This document shows positions 44,901-48,045 of a stretch of DNA of 64,000 nucleotides, piece by piece. Location: NCBI RefSeq assembly GCF_039555335.1, contig NC_092631.1, positions 1,612,001-1,676,000 on the forward strand. The letters are read 5' to 3'. Every line of letters begins with the position of its first letter. The first letter of the stretch is position 1. The notes under the pieces were generated by a model, which was not told the DNA's origin, ran no database searches, and worked only from the letters and a program-made list of their open reading frames with translations. A program made the position numbers and the translations under genes. Source of the DNA: Amphiura filiformis. Its lineage: Eukaryota > Echinodermata > Ophiuroidea > Amphilepidida > Amphiuridae.

Positions 44901-47314
44901 ACATACAGTGAATTTCATTCATTTACAGGATGCATTTAAGTGAGTTGGAGTTATCTTACAGGATGCATTTAAGTGTGTTTTGGAATCATCTAAAGGTAGG
45001 CAGTGCCAGGTATGTAGTTTTAACACAGGCGAATCTGCAGGGTGCTTCTTTATCATTTTCATGCAATCAGCAACAGTAGGAATAAGTGTGGACATAGGTT
45101 TAATGTTAGCCTACAAATGTAAGTGTTGAGCTTGAAATTGTTGATAATTTACATAAATTTAAATCATTCATACCTCCTTTTGTTGTCTCTCCAACTCGTA
45201 CATTCGTATTTTCCTGGCTTCTTCTCTTGCTTTTCTTCTAGCTGCAAGACGCTCTTCCGCCTGTGAAATTAAAGTAATTAATTGTGAATTTATTATGTAT
45301 GCATACATATAGTTGGTAATATATTTACTTTGTATGCAACATGTAGCATGTCTTTGAATTGGGTTACAAAGACAATTAAAGTTAATCTGCAGGCTCCCTA
45401 CATTATTTTTTACTACTGCATGCGCCTGCCCCAAGCCCTCCAATAAAGTCACAAAAAAAACAGCGCTCGGTTTGTAATCACAAAGTTGGCCATTGTCTAC
45501 CCAAAGGATTTTATTTTTGTGTTACAGACTGGGAAACTGATAACTATACATGTACATGTATGTACCCACAAGTTGAGGCAAGTGCCTGGCTTTGTGGGGA
45601 TGAAACACTCCCAATTCTTAGATTTATCGGTAAAAGTAAGTGTTGTCAGCAAAATCATAGGCTTGTCGGTAAATTACATTGCTCAAGTCATATAAACAGG
45701 CCTTGAAATAAGCCCGCAAAAGATACATCCGGCGGGCCCACAAGATTTGTGGCTATTTCTATCACTTTAATACAGTAGTAAGCTTACTGTAGAATTCAGC
45801 AGTCATGAAACACTAACAACCACCCGACTATATCGCATTCTAAATTCACATTTCAGGAGAATTGAAACAAATTCAAGGCCAAAAATATTTTTTATATTTA
45901 CTTAAATCTTATATTTGATAGTCTCAGTCACTCGCAAATTTACCATTTTTCTCACTCTTTTGTGGGGTTCATAGGCTAATTCCCCCCACTTTTTAGATTC
46001 TTGCGCATACTGGCGAGAAAAATGTGGGTCTAAACAATTTACTCTTGATAATTTAACACTCAAATGAAACAAAATCAAGGATCAAATGCCTTTCTTTCAC
46101 TGTGAAACTACCACCAAACTTTCACAGTTTCACCAAAATATAAAGATGCAGAATTTGCATCAGGAATAAAATGCCTCATCTACATGTAGATACATGTAAC
46201 TAACAATCTTTGTGATCAAAAACACAGAAACAACCTTGGACATATAGGCAAAAGAAATAATCGCCCAACAATTCAGAACATAATTAAATTAGTCAAGTTA
46301 GTCAACTTGTCAAAATATTTTTTAAAATGTGTGCAAAAAACATCCCATTCACAAAATGTTGACTTGCTCTGAGCTGGCCTAAACCCATTTACATGTACAG
46401 TCTAATTTCCATGATGTTTCAAGAGATTCTAACAAGTGCTACATCATCATGTACACTGTGGACATCAATAAGGCCGAGTAAAAAAATAAACAACCCATTG
46501 ACAACCCCACCCTCCTCCTTTTTTGGAGAATTTTCACATTTCTTTTTATTTTGTAAATTCTATTTATAACTTCTTCTCAAAGATGTTTGAGAAGTTGAAA
46601 TTTTGTATATATACAGCCTTGCAAAGAAATGTATAATTATATAAGACACATTTCAGAAGAGTTAATTGTGATCACAGGAGGGGCCTACCTTCCAAAACAA
46701 CAAAGTAAAAAAGTGCCTCCACCTCAATTTCGAATTTAGGATATCATTCACAAAGCCGAATACTCAAAATTAAGGTGTTAAATAAAGGTATTTAGAGCAG
46801 TTTTGTAAAAATAAAATAAAAACAGGACGCTATAAGCATGCTTTTATCTTTACTTGGCCAGTTAGCCTCTAAATCAGCATTGGATTTGCATAATTGCTAC
46901 ACAAATTGTATGCGTACATCAGTACATGTACTTTGTAATCAAAAACATGATCACACATTTGGTTTCTGTACATGTAGGCCTATGCCAAATTTAACAGTAT
47001 TTATGCATGTTAATGCTTGTCTGAACAGTGCAGATTTACCAATATTTTCCCCTCCACATGAAAGTTAGTAAAAAAAATGCTATGCAAAATTTGGGAATTG
47101 CTACACAAAATAAATTGTATACCGGACAACACTATTTGCTATAAATTGCAAATCAATGCTGTCATAATTATCTTTGCATTCTTACCTCTTTGGCAATTTG
47201 ATCTAGTGCTTGCTCTTCTGATTTGTAAGTTGGAGTGGTAGTTCTTCTTCTCCCTCCTGGAGTTGTACTTGTTGGACTAGTCATAGCTGCTGCGGCTGCT
47301 GCTGCGCTGCTCAT
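2815..47314 (-). CDS. LRRFIP: LRRFIP1/2 homologue, whole gene model (introns included)
   Basis: Span of a spliced gene homologous to vertebrate LRRFIP1/LRRFIP2, coiled-coil proteins that bind the actin regulator Flightless-I and act as adaptors in Wnt/Dishevelled, Toll/MyD88 and nucleic-acid sensing. Core exons 5' to 3' are 47314-47186, 45260-45174, 44388-44335, 33118-32990, 23550-23380, 22508-22416, 21555-21358, 13036-12907, 5384-5305, 4023-3919 and 2916-2815. They sum to 1278 nt, exactly 426 codons with the stop. All joins are phase 0 except 12907/5384, which is phase 1. Family signatures seen include ELERQQKE, EKYKKAM, NAQLDNEK, GPLDVRL, EYKFKL, RLEGQV and HLMKRLEKLK, in the family order. 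Extra exons listed separately would keep the frame. Function is taken from the family; the exon structure is read from the sequence. The symbol is a family name because one invertebrate gene usually corresponds to both vertebrate paralogues. Confidence 0.92.
3013..3124. repeat. Foldback hairpin, about 110 bp
   Basis: Arms 'gttctgtcaaaacctcgtaac' and its inverse around 3102-3121 ('gttacaaggttttgacagaa') flank an AT-rich centre. It lies in intron 10 of LRRFIP. Typical of a short MITE or solo hairpin. Confidence 0.65.
3411..3480. repeat. Truncated half of the 'gagaataaaggtattg' foldback family
   Basis: Matches the left half of the element at 23098-23260 (agaataaaggtattgttttt, gtcacatataacac, gacatcattatttt), then diverges. 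No right arm is visible. Confidence 0.6.
3562..3902. mobile_element. hAT-type non-autonomous element with 8-bp target duplication
   Basis: 341 bp starting CAGTGTCCGAATT and ending AATTTCGAACACTT, flanked by direct GAGCAGTG copies (3554-3561 and 3903-3910). The body repeats 'ttggttgtcc' in both orientations, forming hairpins. An 8-bp duplication plus CAG... ends is the hAT signature. The downstream duplication copy begins only 8 bases inside the intron from the splice donor of LRRFIP exon 10 (gt at 3918-3917). Confidence 0.72.
3919..4023 (-). CDS. LRRFIP: LRRFIP exon 10 (coiled coil)
   Basis: 35 codons, phase 0/0, acceptor ...gatttatttcag|GTA and donor GAG|gtagga. It reads VLRLEGQVKRYRASSEEAEA then NEEELKAERRKIMRE, matching the vertebrate [33 protein letters not shown]. 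A transposon-like element ends 16 bp beyond the donor (see 3562-3902). Confidence 0.95.
4560..5110. repeat. Low-complexity G/T-rich tract in LRRFIP intron 9
   Basis: Contains 'gatatcggcgatatcgatatc'-like self-complementary sequence (4620-4670). It then has irregular repeats of 'aggggtatttaatttg ... ctgtccgcgaaatttg' (two copies near 4797-4885) and 'ggaaattctagtcattgaaa' (two copies near 4952-5003), and a poly-G run. No coding sense. Confidence 0.6.
5305..5384 (-). CDS. LRRFIP: LRRFIP exon 9 (coiled coil)
   Basis: 80 nt, entering in phase 1 after ...acccatctgcag and leaving in phase 0 at AAT|gtaagt. It encodes EMGRQIQEYKFKLQRTEQEV then TTLEGN. Vertebrate LRRFIPs read [26 protein letters not shown] here, so identity is secure. 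It is the downstream anchor that defines the phase-1 intron holding the His-rich exons. Confidence 0.95.
5984..6169. repeat. Foldback MITE, 'gctattccagttgaaatcc' family, copy 2
   Basis: The best-preserved copy. The left arm gggctattccagttgaaatc...cctatggaagacatgacct is matched by an inverted right arm ending ggatttcaactggaatagcc. Arms exceed 60 bp, leaving a centre of roughly 50 bp. Located in LRRFIP intron 8 between exon 9 and the His-rich exon at 7192. Confidence 0.85.
7192..7263 (-). CDS. LRRFIP: Second histidine-rich cassette exon of LRRFIP (24 codons)
   Basis: 72 nt, phase 1/1, acceptor ...ttgtgtgtcgatcag|AA and strong donor GAGC|gtaagt. It encodes KNSSHGKHKKDSGHHHHHHH followed by DDFE, with a run of seven His (CAT, five CAC, CAT). 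Its SSHG...KDSG wording echoes the SSHGSDKDN start of the 10150-10362 exon, suggesting the two arose by exon duplication. It is in frame with exon 8, the other cassette and exon 9 in any combination. Confidence 0.55.
7399..7568. repeat. Foldback MITE, 'gctattccagttgaaatcc' family, copy 3
   Basis: Arms 'ggctattccagttgaaatcc' and inverse 'ggatttcaactggaatagcc' enclose the same 'ccctatggaagacatt' block. It begins about 135 bp upstream (gene sense) of the His-rich exon 7192-7263. Confidence 0.85.
8153..8292. repeat. Foldback MITE, 'gctattccagttgaaatcc' family, decayed copy 4
   Basis: The left arm 'tgctattccacttgaaatcc' and 'tatggaaggcatgg' are kept. The right arm is shortened to 'gggagatttcaaatgcaatagct'. 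An internal deletion is apparent relative to copies 2 and 3. Confidence 0.65.
8452..8550 (-). CDS. Possible third phase-1 cassette exon (33 codons)
   Basis: 99 nt open in phase 1/1 between ...gagactgcatag|AT and CAACAG|gtgtgg, lying between the two His-rich exons. It encodes MNDRLANDQCTAPWDATETC and FYLKKPTIVRAT. Composition is ordinary, with Cys and Trp, unlike the coiled coil. The donor (gtgtgg) departs from consensus. Support is the frame, the symmetric phase shared with its neighbours and a plausible acceptor. It could be chance. Confidence 0.27.
9118..9309. mobile_element. CAGGGCC-ended foldback element with 5-bp duplication (member 1)
   Basis: 192 bp starting CAGGGCCTCAAATTTG and ending CAAAGTTTGAGCCCTTG, flanked by CTAAA on both sides (9113-9117, 9310-9314). 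The interior is rich in gagaatc/gattctc words, forming internal hairpins. Same ends and duplication length as 11886-12043 and 42120-42277. Confidence 0.7.
9793..9903. repeat. Foldback hairpin around 'ggtccaatcc'
   Basis: The left arm (tcaactggacttactatttg ... aaatttttcggtccaatcc) is inverted on the right (ggattggacctgaaaatttct ... ttagtccagttgaa). About 110 bp, MITE-like, in LRRFIP intron 8. Confidence 0.65.
10150..10362 (-). CDS. LRRFIP: Histidine-rich cassette exon of LRRFIP (71 codons)
   Basis: 213 nt, phase 1/1, acceptor ...ttctattatttgcatag|CA and donor GTAGTA|gtaagt. It opens NHTHKHSDSSSHGSDKDN, passes a basic GGQRKKRSKDKHQRD patch, then a His-dense tail with DHHHHHQHDHHGG and HHHGGHGHSKDGHNKDGHSG. 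About 20 of 71 residues are His, encoded by mixed CAT and CAC. It fits in frame between exon 8 (12907, phase 1) and exon 9 (5384, phase 1) and is symmetric, so it can be kept or skipped. Vertebrate LRRFIPs as I know them have no His-rich insert here. His/Gly/Asp/Lys tracts of this type often bind Zn2+ or Ni2+ or sense pH; that role is inferred. A repeat-born open frame is possible, but splice sites and phase argue against it. Confidence 0.6.
10546..10764. repeat. Foldback MITE with about 40-bp arms
   Basis: The left arm 'gtctcatctcaagttgagag' continuing 'taacgccacgttggatt' is inverted at 10720-10755 ('aatccaatatggcgttactctcaa...'). TATA lies on both edges. The centre includes 'cactggttcgaatctgcc', which resembles a polymerase III B box, so the element may contain tRNA-like sequence. 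Confidence 0.7.
11641..11702 (-). CDS. Uncertain exon-like segment (62 nt), possible poison exon
   Basis: A 62-nt stretch lies between ...tttaaatgtag|AAA and CGTCA|gtaagt, good splice sites on both sides. In phase 0 it reads KKVKPLEQMRENNAKRIAGR, which looks protein-like. The preceding exon (12907) leaves in phase 1, and in that phase a TGA appears after six codons. Inclusion would therefore truncate the protein and could trigger nonsense-mediated decay. It may instead be a chance pair of sites or join an exon I did not find. Confidence 0.22.
11886..12043. mobile_element. CAGGGCC-ended foldback element with 5-bp duplication (member 2)
   Basis: 158 bp starting CAGGGCCTAGATTTC and ending AAATCGAGGCCCTG, flanked by CTCCT (11881-11885, 12044-12048). 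The internal motif gagaatc occurs repeatedly in both orientations. Exactly the same length as the copy at 42120-42277. Confidence 0.8.
12907..13036 (-). CDS. LRRFIP: LRRFIP exon 8 (coiled coil, ends phase 1)
   Basis: 130 nt, entering in phase 0 after ...atgcaacttacag and leaving in phase 1 at CAAA|gtaaga. The peptide IRTLRIELEDERSRIATAER, then RRHVAAPLPAENGPDLHEML, DTQ matches the vertebrate 'IRKLKLQLEEERQK... NGSDLQFIEMQRDANRQ' segment. Direct joining to 5384 gives DTQ-R-EMGRQIQEYKFKL, the family order. This is the upstream anchor for the phase-1 cassette exons in the next intron. Confidence 0.93.
13200..13546 (+). repeat. 81-bp minisatellite, left part
   Basis: Tandem unit of 81-82 bp beginning gacaatggcaccaacgacat, with starts at 13200, 13281, 13362, 13444 and 13525. 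Each unit also carries two 'cagcaatag(c/t)t' words. On the plus strand most units are open and read MAPTTLSAIAEYYPKVHF then RPAIAKYLT (27 residues per period). One unit has an extra base. The array stops at 'acatta', where the retrotransposon begins, and resumes at 20395. Confidence 0.85.
13841..14434 (+). pseudogene. LINE ORF1, N-terminal part
   Basis: A 197-codon frame from the ATG at 13841. It holds no domain I can name, but near residue 150 it has LNFDDFPPLPTPS. The DDFPPxP motif recurs in the next frame at about 14625-14655, where it reads DDFPPIPLP. The frame ends at 14434 and the sequence resumes in another frame at 14517, so ORF1 is broken by at least one frameshift. Confidence 0.7.
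14517..15467 (+). pseudogene. LINE ORF1, SGNH hydrolase (esterase-like) domain
   Basis: A 316-codon frame. After a Ser/Pro/Thr-rich linker come the SGNH blocks: VLIIGDSIPKG (nucleophile Ser), IIIHCGTNNLS (oxyanion Gly and Asn) and DKYRLHLNGRG (C-terminal Asp/His region). Such esterase-like domains are known in ORF1 of CR1/L2 elements, where a role in lipid or membrane binding has been suggested. Catalytic-looking residues are kept, but the flanking frames are broken. Confidence 0.85.
15521..16351 (+). pseudogene. LINE segment with PHD finger and start of endonuclease
   Basis: An Asn-rich stretch precedes a PHD-type zinc finger: CAECTCKI...CIQCSLMFHNNCV...WCQSC (C-x2-C, C-x2-C, H-x4-C, C-x2-C). 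About 20 residues later MAHLNVQSLKTKLS is the usual beginning of an apurinic-type endonuclease. A frameshift near 16225 moves the endonuclease to another frame, where SLNETWL is readable. Confidence 0.8.
16225..16829 (+). pseudogene. LINE endonuclease (EEP) domain, frameshifted
   Basis: Motifs are spread over more than one frame: SLNETWL (about 16275), VIVLGDFNLDV (about 16580) and LSDHNLIYVV (about 16790). These are the exonuclease-endonuclease-phosphatase blocks of jockey-group LINEs. Several indels are needed to link them, so this copy is not functional. Confidence 0.75.
16826..17227 (+). pseudogene. LINE ORF2, linker between endonuclease and RT
   Basis: A 133-codon frame with the pattern common between endonuclease and RT (NWNCVQSIND...WKSMFNDACNIHAPIREKRI...PEWIT). 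A frameshift near 17175 is apparent: the +1 frame reads YTLKKKFYTDSITSN then VGNSKKLW, which continues after the nested element as STIKTLLPSKSS. Confidence 0.75.
17248..18437. mobile_element. Nested DNA element in the LINE ORF2
   Basis: About 1.19 kb with inverted ends: gccgatattcataaagcc on the left and ggttttatgaatatcagccc on the right. Subterminal 'actagttgatagct'/'agctgtcaactag' repeats lie near both ends. A CTGG (or TGG) occurs on each side, and removing one copy restores the LINE reading KLW-STIKTLLPSK. No transposase frame is seen, so it is non-autonomous; the superfamily is not assigned. Confidence 0.82.
18459..20192 (+). pseudogene. LINE reverse transcriptase
   Basis: A frame of 563 codons (to 20150) with RT blocks in order: KSPGMDDFSVKLL, VTPIFKAGDK...NYRPISVLP, SGFRSNHSTATTL, AIFLDLKKAFDCVNH, GIPQGSILGPLLF, TMYADDTTLL (YADD catalytic box), LTLNIQKTKFMVFG and VFKYLGVTFD. 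Near 20058 a frameshift shortens it; the other frame continues KLWNSLPND...FKQLFLIKPV and stops at 20192. The nested element cuts it from its upstream part. Confidence 0.93.
20395..20506 (+). repeat. 81-bp minisatellite, right part
   Basis: Begins 'tcagcaatagctgaatactat', exactly the sequence expected after the point where the left array stops. It continues through one full unit and ends 'tatccaaaagta'. This shows the LINE inserted into a pre-existing array, with little or no target duplication visible. Confidence 0.85.
20507..21357 (-). other. LRRFIP intron 7, gene-proximal end
   Basis: Unique-looking sequence with 'gcgagcgatcgcactcgcgcgcc' (a short self-complementary GC-rich stretch at 20891-20913) and a 'caaggactttcaa'-like repeated word near 21068-21150. 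No gene is seen. Confidence 0.5.
21358..21555 (-). CDS. LRRFIP: LRRFIP exon 7 (EHGLLVV ... GPLDVRL block)
   Basis: 66 codons, phase 0/0, acceptor ...ccttcctcatcag|GAA and donor GAG|gtaagt. It opens EHGLLVVGDEDEND, has a basic SNKRNK patch, then VGQIVVVSPEAAELLDVGGD and GPLDVRLKHFVEEKKTLLEE. The VVSPEAAELL...GEGPLDVRL-type block is diagnostic for LRRFIP1/2. The acidic/basic variable part between EHGLLVV and VVVSPE is where vertebrate paralogues differ most. No disruption. Confidence 0.95.
21982..22260. repeat. Foldback MITE with about 33-bp inverted ends
   Basis: The left end cggccctgatttggtaaaac...gatctaacttgaaa is inverted at 22226-22260 (tttcaagttagatcatttta...ccaaatcagggccg). About 280 bp, in LRRFIP intron 6 between coiled-coil exons. 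Confidence 0.8.
22416..22508 (-). CDS. LRRFIP: LRRFIP exon 6 (coiled coil)
   Basis: 31 codons, phase 0/0, acceptor ...atcattttgcag|GAA and donor TCA|gtgagt. It encodes ELEGKKRENAVIKKDIGTLK followed by EMVSQRDQLIS. This continues the heptads and matches the family's 'VKEALKQREEMLE' stretch, where vertebrate proteins run into KHG. The next exon begins EHG, so the join reproduces that motif. Confidence 0.92.
23098..23260. repeat. Foldback MITE, 'gagaataaaggtattg' family
   Basis: Arms 'aagaatgagaataaaggtat' and inverse 'aatacctttatcctctta', with inner arms 'tttttagccgctg' and 'cagcggctaaaaa'. A half copy of the same family lies at 3411-3480 (agagaataaaggtattgttt...agccactg...acatcattatttt). Confidence 0.8.
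23380..23550 (-). CDS. LRRFIP: LRRFIP exon 5 (start of coiled coil)
   Basis: 57 codons, phase 0/0, acceptor ...tttgcactgcag|GAT and donor AGG|gtaggt. The peptide DQLIDLQEKYKKAM, MTNAQLDNEKATL, TFEVDALKDTLEE, QEEVMMELQRETRDKHR has clear heptads. It is the best-conserved block of the family (vertebrate EKYKKAMVSNAQLDNEKTN). This segment belongs to the LRRFIP Pfam domain region, through which the family dimerises and contacts Flightless-I. Confidence 0.95.
25108..25681. repeat. Element with inverted ends 'gattccagaaaa(a)tacagc'
   Basis: The left end ggccctgattccagaaaaat and right end gctgtattttctggaatcgg (inverted) bound about 575 bp of AT-rich sequence with no reading frame of note. A non-autonomous DNA element is the likely explanation. 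Confidence 0.6.
25886..26082. repeat. Foldback MITE with about 50-bp arms
   Basis: The left arm 'tacacttcccacaatgcatc', continuing 'tactgatttactattcagtgc', is inverted at 26033-26082 ('gcactgaatagcaaatcag' ... 'aatgcattatgggaagtgta'). About 197 bp. TATAC-like bases precede it. Confidence 0.8.
28275..28816. mobile_element. hAT-type non-autonomous element with 8-bp target duplication
   Basis: 542 bp beginning CAGGGTTCGGTTTTTGCC and ending GGCAAAAACCTGCGAACCCTG, flanked by perfect TTGAGTTT direct repeats (28267-28274, 28817-28824). Near both ends the word 'ggcaaaaac' and its inverse recur many times. The 8-bp duplication and CAGGG...CCCTG ends identify the hAT superfamily. No transposase frame. 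Confidence 0.88.
29443..29481 (-). CDS. LRRFIP: Probable LRRFIP cassette exon (13 codons)
   Basis: 39 nt, phase 0/0, between ...tatgtgtcttag|GAT and AAG|gtagga. It encodes DDQTMDGDIMSTK. It sits between the linker exon (33118) and the first coiled-coil exon (23550), whose direct join already matches vertebrate proteins. This exon is therefore probably optional, adding a short acidic insert just before EKYKKAM. Splice sites are good, but the short length limits certainty. Confidence 0.45.
30975..31040 (+). repeat. tRNA-like sequence, possibly SINE-derived
   Basis: 'ttagctgaactggtacgg' resembles a polymerase III A box and 'ggttcaaaaccct' a B box, about 40 bp apart, as in tRNA genes or tRNA-derived SINEs. 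A cloverleaf could not be closed, so a functional tRNA is unlikely. Confidence 0.35.
31727..31807 (-). CDS. Possible acidic alternative first exon of LRRFIP (MDVNANED...)
   Basis: An ATG at 31807 opens 27 codons ending TGG|gtaagt (strong donor) in phase 0, compatible with the next exons at 29481 or 23550. The peptide is strongly acidic and aromatic: MDVNANEDTWMDVEYDLEDD followed by DIYWLAW. The frame is closed upstream by TAG TAG at about 31838-31843. The only acceptor-like site in between would give phase 1, so a first exon from an internal promoter fits best. Such a transcript would encode the coiled coil without the N-terminal segment. No homologue is recognised. Confidence 0.42.
32990..33118 (-). 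CDS. LRRFIP: LRRFIP exon 4 (Ser/Thr/Gly linker)
   Basis: 43 codons, phase 0/0, acceptor ...tttacgacag|TTA and donor AAG|gtaaaa. The peptide LIKHASVTGTSYTGGSTTT leads to HEHRRGSADSAEQESLK. It corresponds to the family's low-complexity Ser/Thr/Gly linker just before the coiled coil; vertebrates have a SSRRGSGD-type sequence at the same place. Joined to the exon at 23550 it gives ESLK|DQLIDLQEKYKKAM, mirroring the vertebrate IREIKDELAEVEEKYKKAM join. It contains an RRGS site that could be phosphorylated (inference). Confidence 0.87.
33222..33432. repeat. Foldback MITE with 'gggctcatattgaaat' ends
   Basis: Inverted ends gggctcatattgaaatac and atttcaatatgagccc enclose 211 bp. It lies about 100 bp upstream of the acceptor of LRRFIP exon 4, within intron 3. 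Confidence 0.78.
34990..35342 (+). repeat. Dispersed repeat, copy A (about 350 bp)
   Basis: Shares 'gagccaaacaaatgaggta', 'ctagcgcc', 'attgagggcgt' and a terminal 'atggctttaa' in the same order and orientation with 48666-48993. Both contain a CG-rich middle. Probably a diverged SINE or non-autonomous element; no internal promoter is recognised. Confidence 0.45.
36717..37025 (+). repeat. Polypurine tract, about 300 bp
   Basis: The plus strand is almost entirely A and G (aggaagagagaaagaggaag-type sequence) across 36820-37020, looser at the edges. A (CA) run follows at 37079-37097 after a poly-C stretch. Such tracts can form triplex DNA; the open minus-strand frames here are a by-product of composition. 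Confidence 0.7.
37862..38050 (+). repeat. Cluster of 'gctagtccgaa' words, left
   Basis: Seven copies of ctagtccgaa or close variants at irregular 15-30-bp spacing. The cluster ends in an inverted pair 'tatagaataag'/'cttattctata'. The inverse of the same word clusters at 39497-39600. Confidence 0.65.
38357..38549. repeat. Strong foldback MITE, 'gagaataagcgatagg' type
   Basis: Arms of about 90 bp: 'agaatgagaataagcgatag' with 'gacaggcaggtccaatattt' on the left, inverted at 38475-38549. The loop is near 38445-38465. Outer ends (gaatgagaataa) resemble those of 23098-23260. Confidence 0.85.
38550..39497 (-). mobile_element. 5'-truncated CR1/L2-like LINE, RT C-terminal fragment
   Basis: The minus strand reads the end of a LINE reverse transcriptase: LNDSKTEIIHF, SVGEAAVNP, VRNLGAVFDQQLRMDKHVNN, then after a one-base shift near 39260 ATTFALSKIGKLRKYL, FVISRLDHCSSLLHSLP, LQRIQNMAARLI, LHWLPIEERIHFKILLLTYK and LWNAHPEQI. 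It stops near 38711. The 3' end carries an AAT simple-repeat tail (38550-38580), and the 5' end is cut at about 39497, typical of target-primed integration. Different family from the LINE at 13548. Confidence 0.88.
39497..39600 (-). repeat. Cluster of 'gctagtccgaa'-like words, right (inverted)
   Basis: Words such as cggattagcgaac, cagactagcgaccc (twice) and cgcactagagaacc are inverse relatives of the left cluster at 37862-38050. They begin exactly where the LINE fragment ends. Confidence 0.55.
39803..41857. mobile_element. 2-kb element with about 270-bp inverted ends
   Basis: Left end (39803-40080) and right end (41580-41857) are long diverged inverted copies. Shared blocks: agtactaggggggg, 'gggggttag..' next to 'tgtacagg', 'ccctctgaaagtttgaaatt', 'aaggttgccgaattcggcag', 'cttgcactgctttaacacag' and 'ataacataggttatcgctga'. 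The 1.5-kb core has no recognised transposase. It begins and ends next to palindromic 'actagtact', so the target duplication is unclear. Superfamily not assigned. Confidence 0.82.
41875..42346. repeat. Foldback MITE, 'gctattccagttgaaatcc' family, copy 5, interrupted
   Basis: The left arm gggctattccatttgaaatc...cctatggaagacatgacct and a right arm ending 'atgtcttccatggggg ... ggaacagcc' are separated by extra sequence (about 41940-42030). The CAGGGCC-ended element at 42120-42277 is also inserted in it. Confidence 0.75.
42120..42277. mobile_element. CAGGGCC-ended foldback element with 5-bp duplication (member 3), nested
   Basis: 158 bp starting CAGGGCCTAGATTTT and ending GTGGCCCTG, flanked by CTCCC (42115-42119, 42278-42282). 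Excision restores the host MITE's 'ctacactccctatgtggg', which proves insertion and the 5-bp duplication. Internal gagaatc/gattctc hairpins as in 11886-12043. Confidence 0.88.
42399..42419 (-). CDS. Possible LRRFIP micro-exon (HRQVRRL)
   Basis: A 21-nt open segment, phase 0/0, between a pyrimidine-rich acceptor (...attgtactag|CAC) and the donor CTG|gtaact. It encodes HRQVRRL. It lies in the 11-kb intron 3, where vertebrate LRRFIPs carry small alternatively spliced Arg/Ser-rich exons. It starts about 50 bp from a nested MITE. Seven codons carry too little information to be sure. Confidence 0.22.
43214..43264 (-). CDS. Possible alternative first exon of LRRFIP (MSKSNTKTF...)
   Basis: An ATG at 43264 opens 17 codons, MSKSNTKTFTGNLGRIY, ending at a consensus donor TAT|gtaagt in phase 0. 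That would splice in frame to the exon at 33118 or to other phase-0 acceptors. No convincing phase-0 acceptor lies just upstream, which favours a first exon from an internal promoter over an internal exon. The peptide is serine/threonine/lysine-rich and resembles nothing I can name. Support is only a donor, an ATG and phase; a chance ORF is possible. Confidence 0.28.
44335..44388 (-). CDS. LRRFIP: LRRFIP exon 3 (short charged helix)
   Basis: A 54-nt exon, phase 0/0, between ...ggttaccag|GCA and AAC|gtaagt. It encodes AEEQMDKEFIMKAEEKKN, which continues the charged helix after ELERQQKE. I do not recognise a close vertebrate counterpart for these 18 residues. Vertebrate LRRFIPs vary a great deal here through alternative splicing, so this exon may be optional. 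Strong splice sites and frame consistency support it. Confidence 0.75.
45174..45260 (-). CDS. LRRFIP: LRRFIP exon 2 (conserved basic/acidic helix)
   Basis: Acceptor ...tttcacag|GCG and donor GAG|gtatga enclose 29 codons, phase 0/0. The peptide reads AEERLAARRKAREEARK, then IRMYELERQQKE, the most recognisable N-terminal signature of LRRFIP1/2 (vertebrate [20 protein letters not shown]... ELERQQKE). It is a highly charged amphipathic helix. Together with exon 1 it fixes both identity and strand. Nothing is disrupted. Confidence 0.95.
45261..47185 (-). other. LRRFIP intron 1
   Basis: AT-rich sequence without repeats I can classify. Short frames here have no splice context. A 'caggccttgaaataagcccgc' stretch near 45700 looks repeat-like but no partner is seen. 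Confidence 0.5.
47186..47314 (-). CDS. LRRFIP: LRRFIP exon 1 (start codon, poly-Ala N terminus)
   Basis: Starts at the ATG at 47314 and gives 43 codons before the donor GAG|gtaaga, ending in phase 0. The peptide begins MSSAAAAAAAMTSP, runs through an arginine/threonine stretch (GGRRRTTTPTY) and ends SEEQALDQIAKE. The last part matches the family pattern just before the conserved 'AE-RLAA' exon (vertebrate proteins have a 'DALNQIAREA'-type sequence here). The ATG is the first in frame; a second Met lies at codon 11 and could also be used. The alanine run is encoded by mixed GCA/GCC/GCT codons, so it is not a pure triplet repeat. The promoter is expected just upstream (coordinates above 47314); no TATA box is evident. 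Confidence 0.9.
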
Positions 47315-48045
47315 TTTGACTAGAGGTTTATGACTCAGTCAGGCTGTTATGATTTGCAAGTTTTTGCAACCAGGTTGTACCCAGGGAAGTTTGATTTAAA
47401 AGGAATCTTTAGTTCTTTTTATATTTTGTGTGCAATGTATGGTGTGACTTCTTGACGCATGTCACATCTTTGACATTTAAAAATTATTCAACTGTCGATG
47501 TCAAGTCTTAACACACAGACTGTACTTCAAATTGTATAAAACTGATGAAATATTAGAATGTATGTGTACTTCTTTAGCCAGTTCGGAAAACAGAATATCA
47601 TAAACTTGACAGGCATCAGCTGTTTACGGTATAGTATGGTATCTTCATGTGTACGTGAGTGTATCTATACACATGACACGACACAATATCATTCAGATAT
47701 TATTAATTTTTAAGCTTATCATTTTCGGCCACACTTCTACTTGCTTTTATTCAGCCACTTTAACACCAAACGCTATAAATTTTCGGTGAACGGTTCTTCA
47801 AAATGTCCGTAATTCTGCAAGCTTACTTGATCCTGAATATTTAATTCGAGTACAAAATAACCGGCATGTAGACATTGCTCTTCCTCTACGGAATGTTCTC
47901 CATGGTCAAGTAGCCATTTTCTTTCTGATTAATCGTTTCTCCTTTGCATCCGTGGTAAGTGCCATTTAGGGATCGTCTAAAAACATGAAAAAGAGCAGGA
48001 AAAGAGTGAGAATCGACGGGCTACACTGCACTTAAAGTATTTAGG

